A stretch of 64,000 bases of DNA from NCBI GenBank assembly GCA_025403435.1, contig CM046338.1, positions 25,898,281 through 25,962,280 of the forward strand, in the 5' to 3' direction. The stretch comes from Artocarpus heterophyllus (taxonomy: Eukaryota > Streptophyta > Magnoliopsida > Rosales > Moraceae). The notes below the pieces were generated by a model that was given only the letters and a program-made list of their open reading frames with translations, did not search any database and had not been told where the DNA came from. The stretch's first letter is position 1; each line of letters begins with the position of its first letter. The translations under genes were made by a program, and so were the position numbers. Of the stretch, positions 45,830 to 59,012 are shown in pieces.

Positions 45830-47474
45830 AAGTTTTTACATAAATTTACAAGTTTGTGATCATGCTATACATATAAATTATGTGATCTTGATTTCTACTA
45901 TGCTTGAATTTAATTTTATAGAGAGTTGGCAGTCTAGGTTTCTATATATTTTTATGTTGTCATGGATTATATGTTGAATGTTTATTAATTAATTAAGGTT
46001 GATTAAATTATTATTTAATTAATTTATACCGATTATGGTTTCTTAGATGTTAGAATGTGTATATAAGTTTTTCATGTAGTTAGATGGTGGATTATTATCT
46101 CTGTCTAGGAATTATTATTTAATTTTAAAATTATAAGAATTTTGTAATTAAATAATTATTCGGAGAAGACGGATCTAGAAGATGAATCTAGAAGATGGAT
46201 AATGGCGTTACCAGGTATTTCCTGAGTTTCTAATTTTTTATTTTTGAATTATTGAAAATAAAATTGATAAATTGCATTAAAAACTATATTTTCTAAAAAG
46301 CATGATTTTTCCTTGGTTGGCAAGCCGATGGTTGCAGAATCGATAGGCTGAACTTCAGGTTCAGTAGACCGTCAATGGGGCAAAAATCTGGTGCTCTAGC
46401 GGCAGTCCAAACTTTTCAATTCGACAGGCCAAACTATCAAGATCGACATGCCGATGGACCATGACTGGCAAGCCAATCACACAGATCGGTGTGATCGGCC
46501 TGCCCGTAGAGAGCTATGATTTTTCTAGAAAATGTGCGTTTTTTGATGTAGTTTTGATTTTATTTTTGGGACAATTTTGAGAAACATTAAATTTGGATAT
46601 GACCGAAAATATAGAGTTTTTTGATCTATGTGGGATTGAAGACTTGAAGATGAAAGTTACATTAAGAGTGATACAATTTGAACATTCAAGGATGAAGAAT
46701 TGATAATATGTTTTGATTCTTCTCTTGTAATCTTTGTTTTCTTTTCTCTAGGGTGGAACCATAATATTACGATTATTTATTATTATTTTGCTTGTGGCTT
46801 TGCATGATTGCTTTGCTTGTCTGCATTATAATATGATTTGCCATATATATTGATAACATATCATACAGAATAGGGAGTGCTGCTCATTAAAATTGTTCAT
46901 GCATGTTTATAAAATAAAACATTGATTTCAAAAGAATGAGTGGGAGAAGGTTTTCAAAGAGAGGACTTACGGCCTCTACCGTTGGTCCATAGATAGCACA
47001 TGGTAGTTTCGACCCCTAGGAAGGGACTTCATCATGTACTGGGTTAGATTTTCAAGAGGATAAGGTATTTTAGTATGATTTATGGTTGCACACCCCTAGG
47101 TGGTGATTATAAATTATGGATAAAATATTGAAACGATGGTTATACACTCATTTTAATTTTATTATTAACCTCTCCTAGGAGTTCTGTTAATAAAATTTAT
47201 GGCTAAAGAAACAATTATTAATATATGTTGGATCATACGGGTCTTGGATGGCATATTTTAATCAGGAAAGGATTCGTGTTCCTAATTGAATTTGGAAAGA
47301 CTCCATTAGGAGCATGTTGAATTCTAAGTTGGAAATTATCATTGTAAAGGTGTGATATTTTTAAGGTTTTGACACATAAAAACATTTGTATGTTTTATAT
47401 GATTGTGTTATCTTACTAAATTATTATGATATGTTTACTTATATTTGATATATGATTCTTTATTGTAGATTAAA
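45830..47474 (+). other. Third copia leader
   Basis: A non-coding leader aligned with 7891-9543. It has a decayed palindrome array at 46313-46510, the hairpin block at about 46990-47330, and both putative splice sites (donor 46215, acceptor 47468), which suggests they were present in the common ancestor of the family. Confidence 0.8.
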
Positions 47475-49766
47475 ATGTCTAAAAATACTTTATCATCAAT
47501 ACTTGACAAAAATCAATTAACCGGTGAGAACTAATGATTGGAAATGGAACCTGAACATCGTCCTATCCTTTGAAATACTAAAATTTGTGCTGACAACACC
47601 TTGTCCTCCTGAGCTTACGGGAGAATCCGTTAATGATCAAATCCAAGCATATGATCGTTGGAAAGATACTAATGATCAGGCCCATTGCTATGTTATGGCC
47701 AGTATGAATAATATGTTGTAGGCTCAACATGAGGATTATGAGACTGCTAAGCAGATCTTGGATAATCTAGAAGACATGTTTGGAGGCCAAGCCTTAACAA
47801 AGCAACAAGAGGTGCTTCACAAACTCTTGAACTGTAAGTAGAGATCGAGGACATCTGTAAAGGAGCATATGATGTTGGTCATGGGTGGAGCTAACATCGA
47901 TGTTGAAGCTTAGATGACTATGGTTTTTGAAACTTTGTCAAAGTAATTTATTCCGTTTAGTGCTACATTTAATTTGAGCAATAGATGAAATATGACTTTA
48001 AAAGAGTTAATGAAACAGTTACAGAAGTTTGAACTGTTGATCAAGAAGTCTCCTGTGGGTGGCGAGGCCAACTTGGTGGTTGCTTCTGGTTCCAATCCCA
48101 ATCCTGGGAATGGAAAAAAACAACGGGCCAAGAATGAGAAGTCTTCTATTCCTGCAAATGGCAAGAACAAGAAGAAAAAGAAGAAGAACCCGGAGAAGCT
48201 TAAGTGCTTTTTCTGTAGGAAGGTCGGGCACATTAAGAAGAATTGTAAGGACTTCCTTTCCTGAGGAGGTAGATGTGATCTTCTGTATTTAGAAACTTGT
48301 TTGGTTGAGGAATTCAATGACATTTGGGTCATAGATTTCGGAGCAACTAATCATGTTTGTGTTTCTCTACAGGGGTTCAAATAAACGAGAAGTTTACTGC
48401 ATGAAGACTTCATGCTTCGGATGGGCGATGGATCCTTAGGCTTAGCTAAAGCAGTGGGAGACATCCATCTATATTTTGATAATTATAGGAATTTAATTTT
48501 GTGAGATTGTTTTTATGTTCCTAAATTTAAAAGGAATTTAATTTTTGTAGCTTGTTTATTTAAATACTCATATTTGGTTTCTTTTAATAATAAAGTGGTA
48601 ATTCGTAAAAACAAATCTTTTATCTATTCTGGATGGATGCAAAATAACCTGTATTTTATCAAATTTAAGATGGACTTAGTACTTAATGCTGAGATGAATG
48701 ATAATAACTCTAAAAGACTTAAAACTTCTCACTCTAATAAGACTTATCTTTGGCATTTATGACTTGGTCATATTAACCTAAATAGGATTCAAAGGTTGGT
48801 AAGGGATGGACCTTTAAGTCATTTAAAGGTAGAATCTATACCACACTATGGATCTTGTTTGGAGGGTAAAATGACCAAAAGACCATTTGGGTCTAAGGCA
48901 AGAGGGCCGAAAGGGTTCTAGAACTTGTACATAGTGATGTTTGTAGACCGATGAATATTCAGGCACGAGGAGGGTATAAGTACTTCATCACTTTTATTGA
49001 GGATTACTCAAGGTATGGGTATGTGCACCTATTGCACTACAAAAGCAAAACTTTTGACAAGTTTAGGGAGTTTCAGGCTAAAGTGGAAAAGCAATTGAGT
49101 AGACCCATAAAGGCACTTCGTTCCGATCGAGGTGGTGAATACTTTTCTGATGAGTTCTTAGGACACTGATTAGAGAATAGGATTTTATCCCATTTGATTA
49201 CACCGGGTACTCCGCAGCAAAATGGCATAGCGGAGAGAAAAAAGATGACTTTGTTGGACATGGTTAGGTCTATGATGAGTTATTCATCATTGCCTTTATC
49301 TTTTTAGGGATATACACTGCAAACCGCATGTTACCTTTTGAACAACGTGCCTTCAAAATTAGTCCTTAAAACTCCTCACGAGTTGTGGACGGGCAAGAAG
49401 ACATCCTTAAACCAGATTCGCATATGGGGATGTCCGGCTCATATCTTGTTTAGGGATGCAAATAAGTTAGAAGCACGTTCAGAAATTTGCGTGTTTGTAG
49501 GATATCCAAAAGGGACTAAAGGGGGTTATTTTTATAACCCAAAGGAAAATAAAGTCGTGATTTTAACTAATGCAACTTCCTTGAGGAGAGTTACATGGAC
49601 GACTTTAAGCCTCAAAGCAAATTGGTGCTTGAGGAGTTGAGGAGTGATTTAATCTCTTTGGGGGTTCCAATAGAAACTACTCCAATTGGTGTAGAAAAAC
49701 CAAACAAACTTAAACAACAACATAAGGGGCTTTGGGGTAGTGGGAGGATCAGGCGTCAACCCAAGA
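47475..49766 (+). pseudogene. Third copia gag-pol, first part
   Basis: Gag begins at ATG 47475 but is broken by a 2-nt deletion near 47533 and stops at about 47718, 47838 and 47911. The zinc knuckle is intact (KCFFCRKVGHIKKNC) and in frame with gag, followed by TGA. The protease reads DFGAT where DSGAT is expected. The integrase keeps SDRGGEY but has stops and indels. The sequence runs into the solo LTR at 49767, within the integrase-to-RT linker. Confidence 0.92.
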
Positions 49767-50021
49767 TGTAGTGCCCCCTTACGGACGTCACAGATATCGT
49801 TACATTCATTCATTACATACTTTTATTCTAGGATAAACTATTTTATTAAAAGATAATTTGAAAACATAAATTGAAAAACATACCCAAGATCCATGCATAT
49901 TTTTTTTTATACATCAATATTTAATATATTACTCATTTATAATCATTCTTTAAATAGTTTATCTCACTGAATAATAAATTCAGAATAAAAACTCATAGTT
50001 CAAAATCTGCTTACATAGTTC

Positions 50022-50207
50022 GGTAGGCCGAACTTGAGACTTCGATAAGCCGAACTCGACCGGCATGCCGAAGATCATCCATTGGCAGGCCGCCCGAGGC
50101 TTTGCAAAAATGGGGTTTTAAAATTAAAAAGATCGGCAGACCGATACTTAACAATCGACAGGCCATTTAAATTATTCGACAATCCGGCCAGTAATGATTG
50201 GCAAGCC
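50022..50207. repeat. Phased GC palindromes in gypsy-type LTR, set 1
   Basis: Eight cores in two groups. Centres 50025.5, 50047.5, 50065.5 and 50087.5 give spacings 22, 18 and 22. Centres 50138.5, 50160.5, 50181.5 and 50203.5 give spacings 22, 21 and 22. Cores include GGTAGGCC, GGCATGCC, GGCAGGCC, GGCAGACC, GACAGGCC and GGCAAGCC, the same core types and spacing as in the copia leader. Confidence 0.75.
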
Positions 50208-52793
50208 AAACTATTATAAAAATTTTGTTTTAAAACTGTCTTAAAGTGTCATGGTTCAAATCTTAAAAGTCCGTCAAACAAACATACTCAAAATTATAAA
50301 ACATAGTTCATAAGTTTTAAAACTTCTTTTCTTGGCGTCTTCCATTTTCAATCCATCTTGCTTAGCTCATACGTCTTTCCTTGTCCTCCTCCTATTCCAT
50401 TATCTTCTTACCCTTATCTGCAACATGATGTAAAATTGAATAAGCTAATGCTTAGTAAGTACATTTCATATCTCATAAGTAAAAACATTTTATGAACATC
50501 ATCATCATCATCATCATAATAGTGCACTAGGCACAATTTCATAAGGAACATATCTTTCATTATTATGTCCATATTAAAATTTAATTCATTTTATCTTAAG
50601 GGCCCAAGTGTTACATCATAATCATCATTGTAGGGGCACCGTCATGAGAGGAGAAGGGTAGTTAATCCTAAACAAAACATAACATCATAACATAACTTAA
50701 ACATGGGTATGCAACACTTTTTTAGGTGATACATATATACACATAAATATACTTACATGTTTTGAAAGACATCATCATCGAAACATGCATAAACTTTAAA
50801 AATCAAACTTTCATAATAAAACATCATGTATAATCATCGTGGAAATCATTATAAAACCATCATGAACATAGATTTCAAAATTTTCATTAATTACATCACA
50901 TTGCAGGTGAGAATGTACTTACTTGTATAGCTTACTTAACCTTAATCGAATTGTAGGTGATGTCACCGCAGTCTCGATGTGCTCATTGCTTAGTGTGTTC
51001 ATGCCATACATTTATTTAAAGATACATAAAATTAATGGTCATTCTCATAAAATTCTCCATCATCATATAACGTCATCCATGCTTCAAACTCAAGAAAATT
51101 ACAAGTACACAAAAGCATTATACAACACTCATGCTAAACTAAAGAAATTTTAAAACTCTGCCTGATCCTTGCAAATTCATATCTCAATAATTCTTAATTC
51201 ATACACAATTCAAGCACCAAACTTGGCAGGGACAAAGCTAACATATAAACATAAAACCATGATTTTTTGTTAGTCATAAAAATTCTATTTAACAATTTAA
51301 ATAAATCACATATCATACAATACAAAATCTGCCAGCAATAATAACACAATGAGCAGTCCCTACTAACATTCACATAATAAATTATTTACATCTCAAAATA
51401 ATTCATAAATATCTTGCAAGTAATAGACACCTAGAACTATAACATATTCAAAATTTGTCTTCAAATAAAATTAGGATATATCAAAACATGCATTGGAAAA
51501 TCAGTGGTGAAGCTAACTTCAGGTTTGATAGGCAGTGAGTATTCTTTAGAAAACATTTTCAAGCAATTAAAATAAAATTACTTAGCCTCCAACATTTTAA
51601 TAGCAACTTATTAACATACAAATACAATACTAAAAAAATTCTCATCACCAAATAAAATCATTTAGTCATACAACAACTGCATAAAATAACAGTCCATCAA
51701 TTCATTGATAAAATAGTCCCCTAACCTAGTCTTAATGAAAATTCCAAAACACATAAAATATTCATCAAATCATCACCAAACTTTCCAGTCCATAACATAA
51801 CATATACATGAACATATTTGCCAAATTTTGCAAAAATCAAAGCACTTTTGCCCCTTGAACAAAAACCACGTTCTTGTGCAACATAACCAATCAGCAACAA
51901 TTCATTATGAAGTGCAGAGCATGAACATTTAATATCTCAGCCTACACGACACCAAATGGCTCAAAATTTGGAGCAAAATCTCATAGCATGTACATGAAAA
52001 TCATATTAAAAATTCAGAGCAAAAAAATATTTGTAGACAAAGTTATGGGGGTCGGAACATAGAGAAAATACAGCATTACCGATCAGCATTAGTTAGCAGT
52101 GAGTGGCAGAGAGAAGAAAATTGATATCTGAGGATAGAAAAATCCAAATAGGGTGAAATTTTAAAGGTTAACACATAACACATATATGAATAACATATTA
52201 AAAATTCAGAGAAAAATGAATTTTTTAGAGAAAGATAAAGCAGTCGGATTATAGGGTGTTCAAAATTCCTGAATTGCTGAGAAGAGTCTCTGACCTCAAA
52301 ACAATTTTTTTTCTCAAGCCTCCTTGAATCAATCCCAACGAAATTTCAATATTTCTTTAAGTATTTGCAAGAAAATAGAGGAGAGACGAGGAAGAAATTC
52401 GTGGAGGAGAAAGGAGATAAAGAGAGAGAGAGATAGAGAAAGCGTGGTAGAAAGAGGAGGTTTGTTTACGTGAAAATGAAAATGGCATAAAAGGAAGGGG
52501 TGTCTTCTCTATGATTTTCAGAAATTTTTGACTAAAATTTTGGGCATCTCATGTGGACATAGAGAGAGATAGGGGAAAGTCAACAATTAAGCTCCACTTA
52601 CCATATATCACAATTTCAAAAGAGGAAAACTCAACAAATGACCAATGAACCTAAAAGTCAACATTTTATTACCTAGAATAAGGAAAAAAATTAAAAATAT
52701 GCCAATCAATCAAAATTAATCATCCAATCATCAAAATCATCCTTGTCACAAATTTTAGGAGAGATTTCTGCCGACTGCTCGTCAGTAGTCTTC

Positions 52794-52892
52794 GGCCGGC
52801 CGACTCTCGGTTCAGCCTGCCAAAGGTATGAGGTTCGGCCTGCTGATAAAATTGCATCGGCCTGCCGTTCTATTTGGACAATTCGGCCTGCC
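52794..52892. repeat. Phased GC palindromes in gypsy-type LTR, set 2
   Basis: Five cores (GGCCGGCC, AGCCTGCC, GGCCTGCT, GGCCTGCC, GGCCTGCC) centred at 52797.5, 52817.5, 52840.5, 52862.5 and 52888.5, with spacings 20, 23, 22 and 26. They lie about 200-300 bp from the LTR end that is 5' on the minus strand. The orientation (GGCCTGCC) is opposite to that of set 1. Confidence 0.65.
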
Positions 52893-53093
52893 AAACTACC
52901 ATATTTAAAACATTAAATAAATAGTTAAACACACTACATAAATGACATGAACACTTGAGCACATCGATTTCACGTGACCGTCAACTGTCATAACACTTAA
53001 AAAAAATATTCAGTAGCATAAAGTCATATATTACTAAAGAAAATACTTAACGTTGATATTCATCCATTACATGAAAATTTAACGGGTGTTACA

Positions 53094-54697
53094 CAAGAGG
53101 TATATATTTAATGGTGAGGCCTTTTTGGCTTAACCAGATAAACATAACAGGGATCCTCACACTTACGTAGAGGCTATGGAGGATGTTGATTCAAAACTCT
53201 GGATAGAGGCCATGAACACAAAGATAAAGTCTATGGAGACTAATTAGGTATAGGAGCCCTGAAGGGGTAAAACCTATACGGTGTAAGTGGATCTACAAGA
53301 GGAAGAGAGGAGTGGTTGGAAAGGTCGAAACCTTTAAGGCTAGACTAGTAGCTAAGGGATGCATGCAAAAGGAAGGAATCGATTATGAGGAAACCTTTTC
53401 GCCTATAGCCATGCTTAAGTCTATCTAGATTCTCTTGTCCATAGCTGTCGCACTCGACTACGAGATTTGGAGGATAGATGTCAAGATGGCTTTTCTAAAT
53501 GGCTATCTTGATGAGTTAATATATATGGAACAACCAGATGGGTTCAAGGTCAAGGGTCAAGAGGGTCAAAATGGACTTAAGCAAGCTTCCTATTGTTCTA
53601 ACATAAGATTTTATCAAGTGATCAAGACTTATGGGTTCGCACAAAATGAGGATGAACCATGTGTGTACAAACACATTAAGGATGAGAAGGTGGTTTTCTA
53701 CTGCTCTATGTAGATGACATTCTGCTAATTGGCAATGACGTTGGAGTGTTGTCATTGGTCAAATTATGGTTGACCAAGCAATTTGAGATGAAGGACATGG
53801 GTAGGGTTAATTTTGTTCTCGGTATCCAAATTTTTCAGGATAGGAAGAATAGAATGATAGCTTTGTCTCAGGCTGGCTACATAAATAAGATTCTCAGCAG
53901 GTTTGCGATGCAGGATTCCAAGAAAGGTAGGCAACCATCTAGGTCTGGAGTTACTCTTTCTAAGAAAGACTCTCCAAAGTCTAAGGAAGAAAGAGAATAC
54001 ATGAAAAAGGTGCCTTATGCTTCAACAGTGGGTAGTTTCATGTATATCATGTTTTGCATACGACCGGATATTTGTTATATGGTTGGGATTATAAGTTGAT
54101 TTCAGGCGGATCCCAGACCAAACCATCGGGTTGCAGTCAAGCATATTTTCAATTAACTGAAAAGGACTCAAGGGTATATGTTTATGTATTCGGGTGAAGA
54201 CTTAACTCCTCTAGGATACATTGATTTGGATTTCCAATCCTGTTTGGATTCTAGGAGATCGACTTTGGATTTTGTGTTTACTTTGGGCGGGGGTGTCATC
54301 AGTTGAAGAAGTGTGAAGCAAGATTGCCTTTCGGATTCAACGATGGAAGCTAAGTATGCAACAGTTAGTGATGCTTTGAAAAACAACACTATGGCTCCAC
54401 AAGTTCCTTGGAGATCTAGAGGTAGTTTCTAGTATGGATAAGACGGTATCATTGTACTGTGATAATAATACGGTGGTAGCTAATACTAAGGAACCAAGAT
54501 TTCACAAGAAGAGTAAGCATATTGACCGGAAGTATCATGTAATAACAGACTTCGTAGAGGGTGGGTATGTTGCTATTTGCAAAATCACATCTGAGGATAA
54601 TTTAGCTAATCCATTCACGAAGACACTAACTGCGAGAGTTTTCGAGAGGTATGTGGAAGCTATAAGGATGTGAGATGTGTCATATTTACTCACTTAG
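53094..54697 (+). pseudogene. Third copia pol, second part
   Basis: Pol resumes after the duplicated CAAGA. The RT start is readable ([13 protein letters not shown], then DYEETFSP), then WRIDVKMAFLNGYLDE with Trp where the inner copy has its stop. A deletion near 53566 and a frameshift before the YVDD codons (about 53703) break RT. RNase H keeps YCDNN and a changed LANPFTK (Asp to Asn), and has several stops. It ends at TAG 54695-54697. Confidence 0.92.
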
Positions 54698-54711
54698 TGC
54701 AAGTGAGAGAT

Positions 54712-56733
54712 TGTTAGACGTGTATGCCCTAAGGAGTAAAAATATAATATGTTTTTGGATACATTTTTATCAATAAAGAATTTATTTATTATTTATATAC
54801 CAAATCTTGTCCTCTTTATGTTTATATTTGTTGAATGTATGTCAAGCAAATGAAAGTCTGAGATTGTCGATCAAAGCCTTCAAGAATTAGGCATATGATG
54901 GACAGATTATGCAGAAGACACAATTCTTAAGGTGACGATCTAAATTATAAGATTCGTAATCGATGGAATAAAGTTGGGCGCTTTATTCATGCAAAGATTG
55001 TTATGTTGTCTTTATCCCTAACGAGAGATGATTTGTCTTGACCATCGGAGGTGGACTCGTGAATAGAAACCTTGGCAGATTGCCATACATTACGAAGTGT
55101 TGGATCAGGATATAAAGTGAATTGATTTGGATTAATAATTTTGTCTCAGCAAATCGATTCACTTTAGACAATCATGTGTATTGTATTTTAATCCTGAGAT
55201 GAATAATGGGCCTGTTGTCTTGACTTATGTCGTTTGATGTGCCAAAAGGTGACATCCACATTTTAATAGTGGTACGCATGTTAGTACGTTGGAGGCATAG
55301 CCCTTGATAGCATAGACCAATCATTCATAGATATGAAATCCATAGCTTCTCTTTAGGAGTAGTGATATTCTCTTATATGCGTTATCCAGTAATTGAAAAA
55401 CTGGAGCGCTCAACCATTTGGATACATAGGTATAACCGAATGGTATACCGTCTTTGGATGGTAAGTTTTCCAATGGTGAAATAATGGAACGTAAGATAAA
55501 AATAATAGGGAATGTAAGATAAAACTTGTCCTTAAGCCGGTTATGGATAATCATATGGGGATATGATATATTATGGAGACTTAGCGATACAGACTTCATA
55601 ATTCTATATAGTTCGAGAGTGCAACTCTAAGCTTTTAGTAGAGTAGCGTTAGAGTTGATAATTATGAAATGTATGTCTGGGATATTGGGTTTCATAATTA
55701 TCGAGAGCTTGAACTATATAAGTCCATCAGGTCTTATTTGCTAGCTCATAAAAATCCTATAACGATACGACGTGCTTTTCCAAATTATCAAATTGGCTGA
55801 AAATTTGATACAATCAAATAATTCATATCTATTTATCGATTGAATTAATTTTGTGAAAATTAATTCAAGATAAACTTGTTGATTTATTGGATCAGATAAT
55901 TCATGTCTGTTTGTCGGTTGGATTAATTTTGAATAAATTAATTCAAGATAAACTTATTTAAATTATTAGGAATATTTATTTTCCAAGGGATTATCTAGAT
56001 ATAACTATTTTAATCAGATAACTTCTCTATTGAGTTATTTGAATTAAAACTAAAGCCCTATCATAAGAATCTCAGGTGGGAAATAAAGATTCATATGGAT
56101 CATTTATCGTAAGTTCGGCAGGCTAATCTTTAAGTTCGGCAGGCCGATCTTTAAGTTTGGCTTGCCAATGAAGGAAGTTCAGCAGGCCAAACTAGAAATT
56201 CTGCCTATCGATCGAGCGTTAAATAAATCATGCGTTTCCATGTAGATTTTTATCATATATTGTTTCTGATTTTGATTCTAATTTGAATTTTTGAAGCCTT
56301 ATCTGATAAGGACTGACTCTTGGGCCCAATCTTTATAAAAAGAGGAGTGAGACTCATTGTTATTTAGATCAATTGAGAAATCTAGAGCGAGACTCTACCG
56401 GCGAGACTCTGCAACTCTCGGAAAGCTGTTGTTCATAAATCACAAACTATAACTTTGGGTATTTCTCAATTGGTTGGAAGGAGAGCCACTTGTGGAAGAG
56501 CTGTATGAGTGTGCCCACACACACACACCGATCGTGGATAGAGAATAGCAAAGAAGACTAGTTGGTTGAAGCTCTTCCGGAACGTTACTTCTCTTCACAG
56601 ATTGCCGAGCTTTTCGTCAAACAATGTTAGTAAGATCTGGTTAATTTATGCATATAGTATGTCAAACTTGTGTTTTGAAAAATATTCTGGTGTGAAAAAT
56701 TTTAAAATTCCACTGCATACTGTTTTTCCAACA
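54712..56733 (+). repeat. Third copia copy, 3' LTR
   Basis: A 2,022-bp LTR preceded by AAGTGAGAGAT (54701-54711) and followed by TCCTA. The TATA box is at 56334. Palindromes remain at about 56116-56215, here more often in the GGCAGGCC orientation. The antisense frame is open (55321-55599). Confidence 0.95.
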
Positions 56734-57535
56734 TCCTAGAGCCATATGATAAGATGCCTTTGAAATCAGAGTTGTATTGGGTGGTAATTCAATCTCAAAT
56801 GAAATTTCTCGTTCTAGAGGTAAACATAGTAGTTCATCTAGAAACACATCGATAAACTCTTTTATTATTGGAACATTCTCTTGCTCTAACTGAGCTTCTT
56901 AGTCTTTATTTACTAGATTCACAAGGTAACCCGTACATCCACTATTCAACAACTTCTTTGCTTTGAAAGCCAATTCTAGTGCTTTTGGAGCCTTAGGGGT
57001 CTTTCCAGTATATACAAACTTCTCACTTCTGGGCGGCCAAAATGTGAATCTATGATGTCAGCAATTAATCTTAGTGGCATACTTTCACAAGAAATCCATT
57101 CCCAAGATAACATCATAATCTTGAATATCGATTATTATTAAATCGATAAACAATGTTGTACCGTAAATGATAATTGGTACATGATGTCACTAATTATCAA
57201 AACTTAAAACCTTCCTGAAGGGAAGTGTAGTCCTAAAGGTCTATTCTATCCTACTTTCTTCAAGTCCTATTCGTTTTGCAAATTTAAGTGATGCAAACTA
57301 ATGTGTTGCTCCAAAATCAAATAAAACATAGGCATTAGTTTTAGCAAGAGAAAGTTGACCTGTTACCACTGTTGAGGTTTCGGCATTGCCTTCACTCTTA
57401 GTGTAGGTTTAGATCCACCCACTACGTTCTGGGGCTTCCAGTCGGCCCTAACCAATAGTAGGACCTTCAATCTGTGCTTGGACTGCATGGAGCTAGGTTC
57501 CTTGAGACCTTTGCTGATTTCTGGCTAGTCTGGTT
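56734..57535 (-). pseudogene. Chromovirus protease and RT N-terminus
   Basis: The minus-strand frame near 57318-57316 encodes the protease active site as DFGATH where DSGATH is expected, followed at once by a stop. A hydrophobic YVLF precedes it as usual. Toward 56734 the RT N-terminal motif ELPPNTTLISKASYHMAL is readable and ends exactly at the copia insertion; the next residues of the same motif (ELKEL) begin at 43792. Several frame breaks lie between. Confidence 0.85.
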
Positions 57536-58561
57536 CTAAGGATTGAAGAAACAATTCCTAGCGTAGTGTCCTTCTTTGCCACAAATAAAACACTTATTAG
57601 AGCCAGCTTTATGTTCCCCTGCATGCCTTTTTCCACACTGCCTACATAAAGGTTTGCTATTCCCTCCATCATTTACCCTCTTCTGAGGTTGTCCCTTTTG
57701 ACTCCCTTGATTACTTGTATTCGATTTCCTCTTGTTACTATTGCGATTATGTCTAGACTGGTGGTTTTGAGTTTGTCCCTGGCTCGGGATACTTCCTTGT
57801 CTTTTTGCCTCTGAAGCTTGGTTTTGTTTAGCCAAGGCCCTCTCTTCCCTTTGAGCTTTAATGATCTTTGCTTTTTCTTCCTTGTCACAGGAGATTCTAA
57901 ATTTAGCTTTAGATGCCCATTCGATACAATCTTCCATATCCTTGGGTGCATGTCCCCAGCTGTCAACAATAAGGGCAATTATCCTTTCGCGATTAGTAGA
58001 CACCAGTTTAGGACAAAGGCGTGCCAATTGATTAAACCTTCTCACAACATCAGTGACTAATAGATTACCTTGTTAGAAGTTGTTGAATTCCTCTTGCTGC
58101 ACTGCCATTGTTTCAACATTAAAACAAGCTCTTCTAAACTCCTCAACAAATTCTGACCATGTCATTTTATCTACGTTTCTCCTATGCTCCATTAATTCCC
58201 ACCATCTTTTTATGTCTTTGGTGAGAGAAAATGAAGCGCATAAAAACTTTTCGCAATCATTAAGTCCCATAAACTTCAAAACTCTCTCTATGCCAGTGAT
58301 CCAGTCGTTGACATCTAGCGGATTTGTTGAACCATCAAATTCTAAGACCTTCATTCGTCGAAATCTCTCATAAAAATCAATGACAAGAACAACAGGGGCT
58401 ATTGGGGCCATTGGTTCTGCCTGCGGTGCCAGCGGTACCGGTGGTGGATTGTCCACGTGTATTGGGGGTATAGGGTTTTGGTGAGCCAACTGCTCATGTA
58501 GCCGTTGCATTTCTTGCTCCTGAGCTTGGATCCTTTGTTGTAGCTCAATGATTAAAATCAT
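57536..58561 (-). pseudogene. Chromovirus Gag with zinc knuckle
   Basis: One frame of about 340 codons with a single in-frame TAA near 58073. The N-terminus has a Gln/Leu-rich coiled-coil-like part (residues 5-30), then a Pro-rich linker and the retrotransposon-gag core (FDGSTNPLDVNDWITGIERV, CASFSLTKDIKRWWELM, MTWSEFVEEFRRACF). After the stop, RRFNQLARLCPKLV, a Gln/Lys/Ser-rich basic region, and the zinc knuckle CFICGKEGHYARNC close to the C-terminus (near 57570). A second Cys pair (CRQCGKRH) precedes the knuckle, as in many plant chromoviruses. The chosen start is the first Met of the open frame; the true start may be upstream. Confidence 0.9.
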
Positions 58562-59012
58562 TAAGTCTGGATTTGAAGGTCCTCTGGTGCTTCAGCTATT
58601 GATAATGTTAAAGTCCTACTATATAATTATAATATTACATTAACGTATATTACTGACTTAATAAGATTATCAAAATTTTTCTCAAGTCACATAAGTCCAT
58701 AAAGATGTAGACAATAATATAAACTTTATATTTATTACAATCACTTTTTACACGTTTTGTTATCAAAACATTTCATATATGGCTAACATATCATACTTAA
58801 TTAACTTCCTTATATAAACTTTCACATCATTTCCAAGAGTAGTCATCTTTACCGATTAATATGAACACCACTGCTAAGAAGGATACTGTTTACTGGAGGT
58901 ACACATATACAAGGTCAATAAAGTCAAAATTTTGCTAGCTATATAATTACATGCAATTTTAAAACTAAAAAGGTCATCAAAAGGTCCATCTTTCCTTGTC
59001 AGAGTTAACATC
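58562..59012 (-). other. Spacer between the two gag-like ORFs
   Basis: AT-rich, with no frame longer than a few dozen codons and no motif recognised. Confidence 0.5.

Larger units (their letters stand above)
49767..53093 (-). mobile_element. Gypsy-type solo LTR inside copia pol
   Basis: 3,327 bp with ends TGTAGTGCCC and GGTGTTACA on the plus strand. On the minus strand it therefore starts TGTAACACCCG, like the solo LTR at 27608. The target duplication CAAGA is exact (49762-49766 and 53094-53098), and pol resumes in register after it. No coding domain, PBS or second LTR is present, so it is a solo LTR, although a non-autonomous element cannot be excluded. It carries phased GC palindromes near both ends (50022-50207 and 52794-52892). 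Confidence 0.88.
43793..56733 (+). mobile_element. Third Ty1/copia copy, split by a solo LTR
   Basis: The same family as the elements at 3576 and 5843, inserted into the chromovirus RT. LTRs are 43793-45814 and 54712-56733. The target duplication is TCCTG (43788-43792) and TCCTA (56734-56738), one change apart. Pol is interrupted by the gypsy-type solo LTR at 49767-53093. Without that it is about 9.6 kb. Gag and pol carry many lesions. Confidence 0.95.
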
